Part shown: piece by piece, positions 1-5,033 of the stretch
Layout: every line of letters starts with the position of its first letter
How positions within the stretch are numbered: position 1 is the stretch's first letter
Origin: Planctomycetaceae bacterium
Lineage (GTDB): Bacteria > Planctomycetota > Planctomycetia > Pirellulales > Thermoguttaceae
NCBI GenBank assembly: GCA_031278315.1
Contig: JAITKS010000314.1
Coordinates: forward strand, 1 to 7,332
Reading direction: 5' to 3'
Length of the DNA stretch: 7,332 nucleotides
The notes under the pieces: generated by a model
Told to the model about the DNA's origin: nothing
Seen by the model: the letters and a program-made list of their open reading frames with translations, nothing else
The model's database searches: none
Made by a program: the position numbers and the translations under genes

Positions 1-126
1 GACGATTCACCTAGAAATTGAAAATTAGGTAAAAATAAGGTTGGCTAAAAATTAATTTGAAACCTCTGAGAAATTTTACGAAAAATTGTAATATATCAGT
101 GGAATAATTTATTTTTTTGCGGGAAC

Positions 127-143
127 GCGGTCGTCTCGACCGC
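127..143. repeat. GC-rich perfect hairpin
   Basis: GCGGTCG at 127-133 and CGACCGC at 137-143 are perfect complements around TCT. It is one of the few GC-rich sites in this AT-rich region and lies inside element copy 1. Similar GCGGGCGTCTCGCCCGC-like hairpins are, from memory, common dispersed repeats in planctomycetal and verrucomicrobial genomes. Confidence 0.75.
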
Positions 144-162
144 ATCTTTAGTTTTGTTTTTT

Positions 163-197
163 GGACAGGATTACAAGATTACAGGATTGACAGGATT
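163..197. repeat. ACAGGATT tandem repeat
   Basis: Four adjacent units are seen: ACAGGATT (165-172), ACAAGATT (173-180), ACAGGATT (181-188) and GACAGGATT (189-197). The same word appears inverted at 316-323. ACAGGATT tandem words are a familiar intergenic motif in several bacterial phyla; no function is known to me. Confidence 0.8.
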
Positions 198-292
198 TTT
201 AAATAATAAATTAAAAGAATCAAAACTTGAAAACATAACTTAGTTAATTAGTGATTTGAACTTTAGAATCCGTACTAATATCCGCATGCGAA

Positions 293-313
293 CTAACCAC
301 TAACCACTAACCA
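293..313. repeat. CTAACCA tandem repeat
   Basis: Three exact 7-bp CTAACCA units are followed by CTATCCTGTC, which begins the right inner arm of element copy 1. Confidence 0.8.
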
Positions 314-375
314 CTATCCTGTCAAAACAAATATTCCACTGATATATTACACAATAAATTATTTCACCGAATATA

Positions 376-1434
376 TTAATAATCTACTGAAATTTTATTG
401 TTTTTTATTTCTGTGTTATTTTTATTTTTTTCGTAAAGTCCGCTGAACGTTCCTTTTTTTAGAAATTCCAAAGCATATTCAAAAATTATCTCATTTTGCA
501 GTAATTCATCGTGTTTCATGTTAAACAGAATCCATTCAACTGCGCCTAATAACTTTGTTCCTTCTACACTAACTACTCCGTCGTCGTCTCCTTTTATTAA
601 TCTTGAAAATCCTTTTTTATCTCCGCAACCTCCGGCGATAATAGCAAACTCACATTTTGGGATACCTAGTTTTTTGTTTGTTTCTTCCCATCGCATACCG
701 AGTTCGTCGCCGGTAATACCTGTAAAAATCCGAACAGCTCGATTATTTCCTATCAATTTTACAGCTAACTCTGCACCATGATTCGGCGGACCAAGCATAA
801 TAAACCGGCCAATTCTATTATCTGGAGAGAATTTGTCCCGCTCTTCAAGAGGATTAGCCGCCGCAACCCATTTTTCATCCAAAGAGCCGCTCAAATAACG
901 TCGAACAACAATACAACCTAAACTATGAGCAACGAAATCTATACATCTGACATTACCCGATAAATTACGTATCACACTGTCCAACATTCTTGAATGTTCA
1001 AGTATAGATTGAGACATCGACGGATAAGTAAAATTGATAACATGATTGTAAATTTTCTGTTCTTGAAACCATTTCGCGAGTTTTTTTGTGCGGCGTCCGC
1101 TTCCTCCGAATCCGTGTACTACAATCAAAACGTTACCTGACATCGGTTGTAATTTATTTTCGCCGCATATTTCGTTGAGCCGCAATTTACATTCGTCAAA
1201 AGTTCCAAACGCCCGCTGTACCGCATTAGCATCAATAAGACGATAATTGCCAAAATTGATATTTTTCTGAATATGCCACTCGTGAAAAAAAAGAACGTCG
1301 CCCCAAAACAAACGGCCTCCGCTTGTCTGAATCGGTATCTTCTCATCAATACGGCTTAACGTTAACGGATCCGATTGCCCGTAGAGTAATTGAACGTAAA
1401 TCAAAAATAAAAATAAAAAGATTAAACGTAACAT
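376..1434 (-). CDS. Exported alpha/beta-hydrolase (lipase/esterase-like)
   Basis: This 352-residue protein starts with a hydrophobic signal peptide (about residues 2-18, then YGQS without a lipobox cysteine), so it is probably exported to the periplasm or beyond. The alpha/beta-hydrolase signs are clear: an oxyanion-hole strand VLIVVHGFGGSG at 102-113, the nucleophile elbow AHSLG at 169-173 (Ser171), LGPPNHG at 214-220, an acidic turn DDDG at 283-286 as candidate catalytic Asp, and MKHDE with His308 as candidate catalytic His. This arrangement fits secreted triacylglycerol lipases or esterases, but the substrate cannot be read from sequence. The last 20 residues are Asn/Lys-rich and low in complexity. 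ATG at 1434 is chosen because it begins the signal peptide and follows a weak TAAGG six bases upstream. The stop codon lies inside a decayed mobile-element end. It lies downstream of rplI on the same strand, but 291 nt away, so co-transcription is uncertain. Confidence 0.85.
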   Translation of the reverse strand: MLRLIFLFLFLIYVQLLYGQSDPLTLSRIDEKIPIQTSGGRLFWGDVLFFHEWHIQKNINFGNYRLIDANAVQRAFGTFDECKLRLNEICGENKLQPMSGNVLIVVHGFGGSGRRTKKLAKWFQEQKIYNHVINFTYPSMSQSILEHSRMLDSVIRNLSGNVRCIDFVAHSLGCIVVRRYLSGSLDEKWVAAANPLEERDKFSPDNRIGRFIMLGPPNHGAELAVKLIGNNRAVRIFTGITGDELGMRWEETNKKLGIPKCEFAIIAGGCGDKKGFSRLIKGDDDGVVSVEGTKLLGAVEWILFNMKHDELLQNEIIFEYALEFLKKGTFSGLYEKNKNNTEIKNNKISVDY

Positions 1435-1478
1435 AAATTACCTTAGCAATTCCTAAAAAATCTTTTTTGTTCTAAATT

Positions 1479-1531
1479 TTCACGAATTACTACTAATTTT
1501 TTTTTGTGAAAAATTTGTGTCAATTCGTGAA
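1479..1531. repeat. 10-bp inverted repeat TTCACGAATT / AATTCGTGAA
   Basis: Perfect 10-bp arms at 1479-1488 and 1522-1531 enclose 33 bases of T-rich sequence. It lies 45 nt upstream of the hydrolase start. AATTCGTG words are another common intergenic repeat motif, so a regulatory meaning is doubtful. Confidence 0.55.
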
Positions 1532-1583
1532 TAAAATGAACCAATTATTTTAAGCTGCTCTCACTTTAATATTCGGATTGGGA

Positions 1584-1665
1584 ATATTCGGATCGAGTTG
1601 CCTGCTTACGTTTCGGGGCAAGCAGGCTTTCACGCTTTATATTGCTGAAATTCATAGCATGATAC
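1584..1665. repeat. Dispersed repeat, copy A
   Basis: This segment shares ordered blocks with 6164-6258: ATTCGGATCGAGTTG, CAGCTTAC or CTGCTTAC, CGG, AAGCAGG, then after a gap GAAATTC and AGCATGAT. Within copy A, GCCTGCTT (1600-1607) and AAGCAGGC (1620-1627) form an 8-bp hairpin with a 12-nt loop; copy B no longer has this stem. It lies downstream of rplI and upstream of the hydrolase gene. Confidence 0.65.
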
Positions 1666-1725
1666 GTAATACGTATAGATTGAGATTACCAGACTAGATT
1701 CAAAAAAATGAATAGTTACCAAAGA

Positions 1726-2259
1726 TTATTTTTCTGAAACAGCCGGAACAACCCAAACTTTTAATTCACTTTCTACACCGTGTCCTAAATAAATTTTTAC
1801 TGTGTACAGTGCAAGTTCTTTTATCGGTCCAGACAACCTTATTTGATCTTGTGTCAACACAATACCTTCAGTTCTCAAAGCTTTCACGATGTCAGCCGGA
1901 CCTACCGAGCCGAACAGATGCCCTTCCGCCGACGCTTTAGCTTCAATCGAAACAGATTTACTCCGAATTTCATCTGCCAGCGTATTAAGTCCGACAAGAC
2001 GTTTCTTTTGTATCTCTGCTAACTTCGCCCGATGCTTTAGAACCATCCTTTTGTGATGTTCCGTCGCTACTACTGCCAGTCCCTGCGGAACCAAATAATT
2101 ATTTGCATAACCCGGTTTAACATCAACTATATCCCCTTGTTTGCCAAGCGGATCAATCGTTTGTGTCAAAAGAAGTTGAACTCCGCCCGACTTGCTAAGC
2201 GGAAGTCCTTTATTCACACGTAATCTGCTACGCGCTCGCTTGTTCCTAACTACTATCAT
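1726..2259 (-). CDS. rplI: 50S ribosomal protein L9
   Basis: L9 binds 23S rRNA near the base of the L1 stalk and helps keep the reading frame. The N-terminal rRNA-binding domain is plain: VQLLL at 27-31, LGKQGDIVDVKPGYANNYL at about 38-56 and VPQGLAVVAT to about 66. A charged connecting helix follows, then a C-terminal domain with GHLFGSVGP (113-121) and a conserved end LKVWVVP. The protein has 177 residues against roughly 150 in E. coli. The excess is mainly a basic N-terminal extension of about 26 residues (RNKRARSRLRVNKG), which I recall as usual in planctomycetal L9. ATG at 2259 is preferred to the in-frame TTG at 2271 because GGAG sits six bases upstream of it, overlapping the TTG codon. 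The gene lies downstream of ssb, about 398 nt away. No convincing terminator follows it. Confidence 0.96.
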   Translation of the reverse strand: MIVVRNKRARSRLRVNKGLPLSKSGGVQLLLTQTIDPLGKQGDIVDVKPGYANNYLVPQGLAVVATEHHKRMVLKHRAKLAEIQKKRLVGLNTLADEIRSKSVSIEAKASAEGHLFGSVGPADIVKALRTEGIVLTQDQIRLSGPIKELALYTVKIYLGHGVESELKVWVVPAVSEK

Positions 2260-2265
2260 TTTAAT

Positions 2266-2269
2266 CTCC
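2266..2269 (-). promoter_or_regulatory. Ribosome binding site of rplI
   Basis: GGAG on the minus strand lies six bases before the ATG at 2259. It decides the start: the alternative TTG at 2271 overlaps this motif and has no Shine-Dalgarno of its own. Confidence 0.7.
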
Positions 2270-2460
2270 AATTATATCTGATTCTGATTCTTAAAAAATT
2301 AAATTTATAAATTTCAAAAATTCCAATAAACAAAATTCAAATTTCAATATTACAAAGAGACCGAGAATAACTAAAATCACAAAGTAAATTTAAGTATTAC
2401 AATGAAATTTTATTTTTTGTATTCTTGATTAACTCTGTACAAATAAGAAATAAACGGCTC

Positions 2461-2502
2461 ACACTTTTTGTATTATTTCTCTGACACTTTTTGTATTATT
2501 TC
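2461..2502. repeat. Direct repeat, 19 bp twice
   Basis: ACACTTTTTGTATTATTTC occurs at 2461-2479 and again at 2484-2502, an exact copy at a 23-bp period with four bases between. It lies in the ssb-rplI spacer. It looks like a local tandem duplication. Confidence 0.8.
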
Positions 2503-2587
2503 ATTTGATTATTTTATTGGAATTTTCAACTGCTTTCATTTGAAAATTCGGTCGATTGCCGAAATTACTTACGGAAAGAAGTTTTAC

Positions 2588-2655
2588 TGAATATGTCTGA
2601 ATGTGTCTGAATATGTTTTTGTCTTACTGAAATTTTCTTTGTCTTACTGAAATTT
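2588..2655. repeat. Short direct repeats beside the 3' end of ssb
   Basis: TTTGTCTTACTGAAATTT occurs at 2618-2635 and 2638-2655, exact 18-bp copies at a 20-bp period. Just before them, TGTCTGAAT-type units repeat about every 10 bases (2593-2615). The last copy ends two bases from the ssb stop codon, so on the minus strand the repeats form the first part of the ssb 3' untranslated region. Confidence 0.8.
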
Positions 2656-2657
2656 AT

Positions 2658-3155
2658 TTAAAACGGGACATTTGTATCAAGAGGCGGTTCGCTTTCGTAA
2701 TAATCATGTTCTATCGGCGGTGCCGGCGGTGCTGTATTACGCGGAACGGATCGATTCGCCGAATTCGAATTCGCACCGTTATTTCCGCTGCTGCTTCCCG
2801 AACTATAACTTGAACCTGAACTGCTGCCTCCTCCGCTAAGAAATTCTATTCGTTCTCCAACTACTTTCAATTTAGACCGTTTTTGACCATCCGCTTCCCA
2901 CGAATCTAATTTCAAACGTCCTTCAACCAAGAGCGGAGAACCTTTTGTAAGATATTGACAAACTACTTCCGCAGTTCGTCCCCAAAGAGTTATGTCAACG
3001 AAAGTAACATCCTCTATCCATTCACCAGAAGGTAACTTGCGGCGATCATTTATCGCTAATCCGATATCTGTTACCGCCGTTCCTGTTGCAATATGACGCA
3101 ACTCTGGATCACGCGTTAAATTACCGACCAAAATTACACGGCTAAAACTTGGCAT
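2658..3155 (-). CDS. ssb: Single-stranded DNA-binding protein
   Basis: SSB coats single-stranded DNA during replication, repair and recombination. The 165-residue product has the usual OB fold at about 1-106: FSRVILVGNLTRDPELR near the start, FVDITLWGRTAEVVCQYLTKG at 52-72, and LLVEGRLKLDSW at 75-86. A low-complexity Gly/Ser/Asn linker (about 108-140) and a Pro-rich stretch follow. The C-terminal tip is ESEPPLDTNVPF. The terminal Pro-Phe that docks partner proteins is kept, but the acidic run is thinner than the usual DDDIPF. ATG at 3155 has the best Shine-Dalgarno in the window, GAGGAGGT, five bases upstream. The gene sits between rpsF and rplI, its conserved place, but with unusually long spacers on both sides. 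Confidence 0.97.
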   Translation of the reverse strand: MPSFSRVILVGNLTRDPELRHIATGTAVTDIGLAINDRRKLPSGEWIEDVTFVDITLWGRTAEVVCQYLTKGSPLLVEGRLKLDSWEADGQKRSKLKVVGERIEFLSGGGSSSGSSYSSGSSSGNNGANSNSANRSVPRNTAPPAPPIEHDYYESEPPLDTNVPF

Positions 3156-3500
3156 TTTCTACCTCCTCAATGACTTAATATTCCAATTACGTTTATATTT
3201 TTGCTGCATAAATTGATAAACAATTCAAAATCAAATTAGTTAAAACAATAAAAACGTATTAGATTTAAATTATACTAAACACAATACTAAACACACTTTT
3301 ATTAAACGGTTCGCTGTTGAAAATTCGACATCTTGAAAAATTTTGAAGCAAGTTTTACATAAAAATTTGTTCAACTCATCGAAAACTAAAGTTATGCCGT
3401 TTACAATTTTTTGTTACAACAATTATTCAACGAGATCAATTTGCAAAATCATATCGGCATTATCTCATTGAAAAAAATTCGTTATTAGAATTTCCAATTG
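3156..3500. other. AT-rich spacer between rpsF and ssb, no gene
   Basis: No coding sequence is visible in this 345-nt gap. It contains an exact 12-bp tandem duplication, ATACTAAACACA, at 3272-3283 and 3284-3295. Just after the rpsF stop it also contains a possible stem-loop: 3428-3436 (CAACGAGAT) can pair with 3462-3470 (ATCTCATTG) around a 25-nt loop, with one G-U pair on the minus strand. Without a following U-run on the minus strand I do not call it a terminator. The ssb ribosome binding site is at its left edge. Confidence 0.75.
3161..3168 (-). promoter_or_regulatory. Strong ribosome binding site of ssb
   Basis: GAGGAGGT on the minus strand is spaced five bases from the ssb ATG. It stands out because rpsF, the methyltransferase gene and kdsA have no recognisable Shine-Dalgarno. 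Confidence 0.85.
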
Positions 3501-3950
3501 TTATAACACATCTACATCTACATCTACATCGTCATCGTCTTCTGCGTCTATATCGTAATTAACGATTCTTGAATCATTTTTTACGTCTTCGATTTCTGAG
3601 TGTTCACCTGCGAATAGATGTCCGGCTTTTGCATGTTCGACTAACATATCAACAAGCCGTTTATCTACTTTAAGAATCAGAAAACGAATTATATTGCTAT
3701 TTAATTGGAATTGTCTTGTTAGTTCTTTTACTTTTAACGGGTCAAGACTGAAATACGTCAACCAATACGTACCTCTTTTGTGTCCTTTAATTGGATACGC
3801 TAATTTGCGTTCATCCCAAAGTCTGCTTAATAAGACTTCACCTGTTGCTTGTTCTACTATTGTCGAAATTTGTCCAGCCGCCTCATCTGGTGATTTGGCA
3901 TAAAGATCGGAATCGAGAATAAACAACCCTTCGTAAACATTTTGTACCAT
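3501..3950 (-). CDS. rpsF: 30S ribosomal protein S6
   Basis: S6 pairs with S18 on the central domain of 16S rRNA in the small-subunit platform. The core fold covers about residues 3-105, with YEGLFILDS at 6-14, SRLWDERKLAYPIKGHKRGTYW at about 42-63 and LNSNIIRFLILKVD at 83-96. The product has 149 residues. Beyond about 115 there is an acidic tail ending in DIDAEDDDD followed by alternating Asp-Val, encoded by a hexanucleotide repeat. In E. coli acidity at the S6 C-terminus is added after translation as glutamates by RimK; here it is encoded in the gene. ATG at 3950 is the only sensible start, since the S6 fold begins at once after it. No Shine-Dalgarno is seen. It is the first gene of the minus-strand cluster, preceded by a structured leader. 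Confidence 0.96.
   Translation of the reverse strand: MVQNVYEGLFILDSDLYAKSPDEAAGQISTIVEQATGEVLLSRLWDERKLAYPIKGHKRGTYWLTYFSLDPLKVKELTRQFQLNSNIIRFLILKVDKRLVDMLVEHAKAGHLFAGEHSEIEDVKNDSRIVNYDIDAEDDDDVDVDVDVL
3508..3530. repeat. Hexanucleotide repeat inside rpsF
   Basis: ACATCT is repeated three times and followed by ACATC. It lies in frame inside the last codons of rpsF and encodes alternating Asp-Val. Gain or loss of a unit would change the tail by two residues without shifting the frame. Confidence 0.85.
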
Positions 3951-3985
3951 AATCGGGTTTTGGTTCGAGTTAAATTCGAGTTTAT

Positions 3986-4005
3986 CCTTTTTTTCTTAAA
4001 AAAGG
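3986..4005 (-). promoter_or_regulatory. Small A/T stem-loop in the rpsF leader
   Basis: CCTTTTTT at 3986-3993 pairs perfectly with AAAAAAGG at 3998-4005 around a four-base loop. It sits 36-55 bases upstream of the rpsF start. On the minus strand the 3' arm is A-rich, so it does not look like a terminator for transcription into rpsF. Any role in rpsF expression is inference. Confidence 0.4.
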
Positions 4006-4022
4006 TTAAATTAAACTATATC

Positions 4023-4093
4023 CGCAATTAAATTTATCTCATCAATGCAAGCCCGTCGGATTTCGCTTGATGAATGACAAAATTTAATCTGCG
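4023..4093 (-). promoter_or_regulatory. Long stem-loop upstream of rpsF, possible S6:S18 leader
   Basis: A 71-nt imperfect inverted repeat has outer arms CGCAATTAAATTT (from 4023) and AAATTTAATCTGCG (ending at 4093), with TCATCAA at 4039-4045 facing TTGATGA at 4067-4073. An alternative inner stem is CAAGC/GCTTG (4048-4052 and 4065-4069), whose 12-nt loop on the minus strand reads GAAATCCGACGG. The loop contains CCG, the trinucleotide known from leader RNAs that bind the S6:S18 complex upstream of rpsF in many bacteria. It lies about 75-145 nt before the rpsF ATG. The structure is seen in the sequence; the regulatory role is a weak inference, and it could equally be a dispersed repeat. Confidence 0.35.
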
Positions 4094-4114
4094 TTTACTT
4101 ATACAACAATAAAA

Positions 4115-4148
4115 ATTGAAAAGACATTAATAAAAATGTCAATTCAAT
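4115..4148. repeat. Interrupted 12-bp inverted repeat
   Basis: ATTGAA-aa-GACATT at 4115-4128 faces AATGTC-aa-TTCAAT at 4135-4148 around a six-base spacer, with only the AA/AA positions unpaired. It lies about 165-200 nt upstream of rpsF on the minus strand. It could be an operator-like palindrome or a hairpin in a transcript; no U-run supports a terminator. Confidence 0.5.
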
Positions 4149-4156
4149 TCATTTTC

Positions 4157-4184
4157 GGGATTTTGTAATTGGGATTTTGTAATA
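4157..4184. repeat. Tandem 14-bp repeat
   Basis: GGGATTTTGTAAT plus one further base (T, then A) is repeated directly at 4157-4170 and 4171-4184. The second copy runs into GTAATATTTCAGTG at 4179, a degenerate match to the mobile-element end. Confidence 0.75.
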
Positions 4185-4588
4185 TTTCAGTGTAAAGATT
4201 GTAATCGTTCAGGAGTGTGAAATTTTCATCCTCAATTTTTAACGGATATTCTATTTTGCTGGTCAAAAAATTTCGCACTAATAACCTGTTTTTTCTTTAG
4301 GTTATACAAATTTTTCTTGATATTTTTATTGTCCGCAATCGTTCAATATTGGAAAATAAAGAGATATGAAGAAAAAAATTTTAACCGTTCTTATTATTAT
4401 GTCAATGCCCCCACTGAATCTGAAAACATACCGTTTTTGTAATATATTATGCTTGTTCCCAAAACGTCCATAAAAATGAGAATCCAAATTCTTGAGAATC
4501 CATATAATTTTCCGCTCCGTGATTACTTCGGTCAACACAAAGACCGCTTGAAAATACGGAACGTCAACAAAGAAAAATAAAACGGATA

Positions 4589-4934
4589 GTAATATATCAG
4601 TGGAATAATTTATTTTTTCGTAATATTCGTAATATATGTGTGAATTTTTTCAAAGGTTTCAAATTTATTTTTAATAAACCTTATTTTTCACCTTATTTTT
4701 CCGAACTAAACTATTCATCAAAAAACTTATTAGCCAAAGAGACCGCCGGATACCAATCTTATTACCTTATTAACAAATCGTTTTTCAATAATAAAAGGTT
4801 ATAAGGTTTTGTGTTTTGGTGATTCATTGCTGCTAAGGTTGTTTAGTTAAGAAAAATAAGGTTGAAAATAAGGTTAGTTTTAAAATTCATAAACCAAAAA
4901 AAAGTTAAAAACAAAAATTCCACTGATATATTAC
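4589..4934. mobile_element. MITE-like palindromic element, intact copy 2
   Basis: This 346-bp element is bounded by perfect 18-bp terminal inverted repeats, GTAATATATCAGTGGAAT at 4589-4606 and its complement at 4917-4934. Inside, a 35-bp inner inverted repeat (4677-4711 against 4841-4875) matches at 31 of 35 positions and is built of CCTTATTTTT units. Weaker pairing continues toward the middle, so nearly the whole element could fold into one long hairpin. It encodes no transposase and no plausible protein. These are the features of a miniature inverted-repeat transposable element moved in trans. No target-site duplication is visible at the edges. Confidence 0.8.
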
Positions 4935-4967
4935 CGAAATTTAAAATGTGAAAAGTATATTAAAAAA

Positions 4968-4997
4968 TTTTCGTTACAAAAAATTTTTCGTTACAAA
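4968..4997. repeat. TTTTCGTTACAAA direct repeat
   Basis: Exact 13-bp copies at 4968-4980 and 4985-4997 lie about 35 bases downstream of the methyltransferase stop. The reverse complement occurs at 7185-7197, about 40 bases downstream of the kdsA stop. On the transcript of each gene it reads TTTGTAACGAAAA. Confidence 0.6.
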
Positions 4998-5033
4998 TAT
5001 TCCGCCGCTGAAAAATTACTTATATCTTGCTTT

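Larger units (their letters stand above)
88..350. mobile_element. MITE-like element, intact copy 1
   Basis: This 263-bp element has the same perfect 18-bp terminal inverted repeats as the copy at 4589: GTAATATATCAGTGGAAT at 88-105, its complement at 333-350. The left-end similarity continues through AATTTATTTTTT. The interior is unrelated to the other copy: a GC-rich hairpin, ACAGGATT tandem units and three CTAACCA units. It has its own inner inverted repeat, GACAGGAT at 164-171 facing ATCCTGTC at 316-323. No protein is encoded. It seems to be inserted into an older element of the same family. Confidence 0.78.
26..379. mobile_element. Decayed older element, interrupted by copy 1
   Basis: Bases 27-78 resemble the complement of 4639-4693 inside the palindromic element, with exact shared blocks AAAAATAAGGTT (31-42) and AATTTGAAACCT (54-65). 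After copy 1, bases 353-379 read AATAAATTATTTCACCG then AATATATTAA, close to the complement of the element's left end with two substitutions, one inserted A and a changed last base. Joining the two sides across 88-350 restores the order seen in the intact copy. The older element probably extends left beyond the window. The nesting is inferred from this alignment, done by eye. Confidence 0.6.
2260..2657. other. AT-rich spacer between ssb and rplI, no gene
   Basis: About 398 nt separate ssb from rplI, where many bacteria carry rpsR. I see no S18-like reading frame on either strand. The spacer is very AT-rich and holds two sets of short direct repeats, listed separately, plus low-complexity AAATTTCAA-type sequence at 2295-2350. 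Apart from the rplI ribosome binding site, no function can be assigned. Confidence 0.8.
3951..5033. other. 1.1-kb region without a recognisable gene
   Basis: This region separates rpsF from the methyltransferase gene and points upstream of rpsF. From left to right it holds the rpsF leader stem-loops (3986-4093), an inverted repeat (4115-4148), a tandem repeat with a degenerate element end (4157-4200), about 390 nt of unassigned AT-rich sequence, the palindromic element (4589-4934), and a 13-bp repeat pair next to the methyltransferase stop. A 70-codon minus-strand frame at 4326-4538 matches nothing I recognise. The rpsF promoter should lie here, but I cannot place it with confidence. Confidence 0.8.

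Noticed and set aside
163..197. CRISPR array from the ACAGGATT units
   Set aside because: Units are 8-9 bp and directly adjacent without spacers; no cas gene is present.
88..350. Insertion sequence with a transposase
   Set aside because: Only 263 bp and no coding frame; it can only be a non-autonomous element.
518..781. 87-codon plus-strand frame opposite the hydrolase gene
   Set aside because: Lies wholly within the hydrolase gene on the other strand; the Ser/Pro-rich product is a shadow of that coding sequence.
1698..1713. Intrinsic terminator after rplI (ATTCA / TGAAT)
   Set aside because: The stem is only five A/T-rich base pairs with the T-run in the loop, not after the stem.
3961..3982. 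tRNA-like GGTTCGAGTT words upstream of rpsF
   Set aside because: No acceptor stem or anticodon arm can be drawn around GGTTCGA; it is a short direct repeat (TTCGAGTT, TTCGAGTTT).
4326..4538. 70-codon minus-strand frame next to the palindromic element
   Set aside because: No recognisable motif, no Shine-Dalgarno, Ile/Phe/Lys-rich as expected from random AT-rich sequence, and a neighbouring frame is just as open over part of it.
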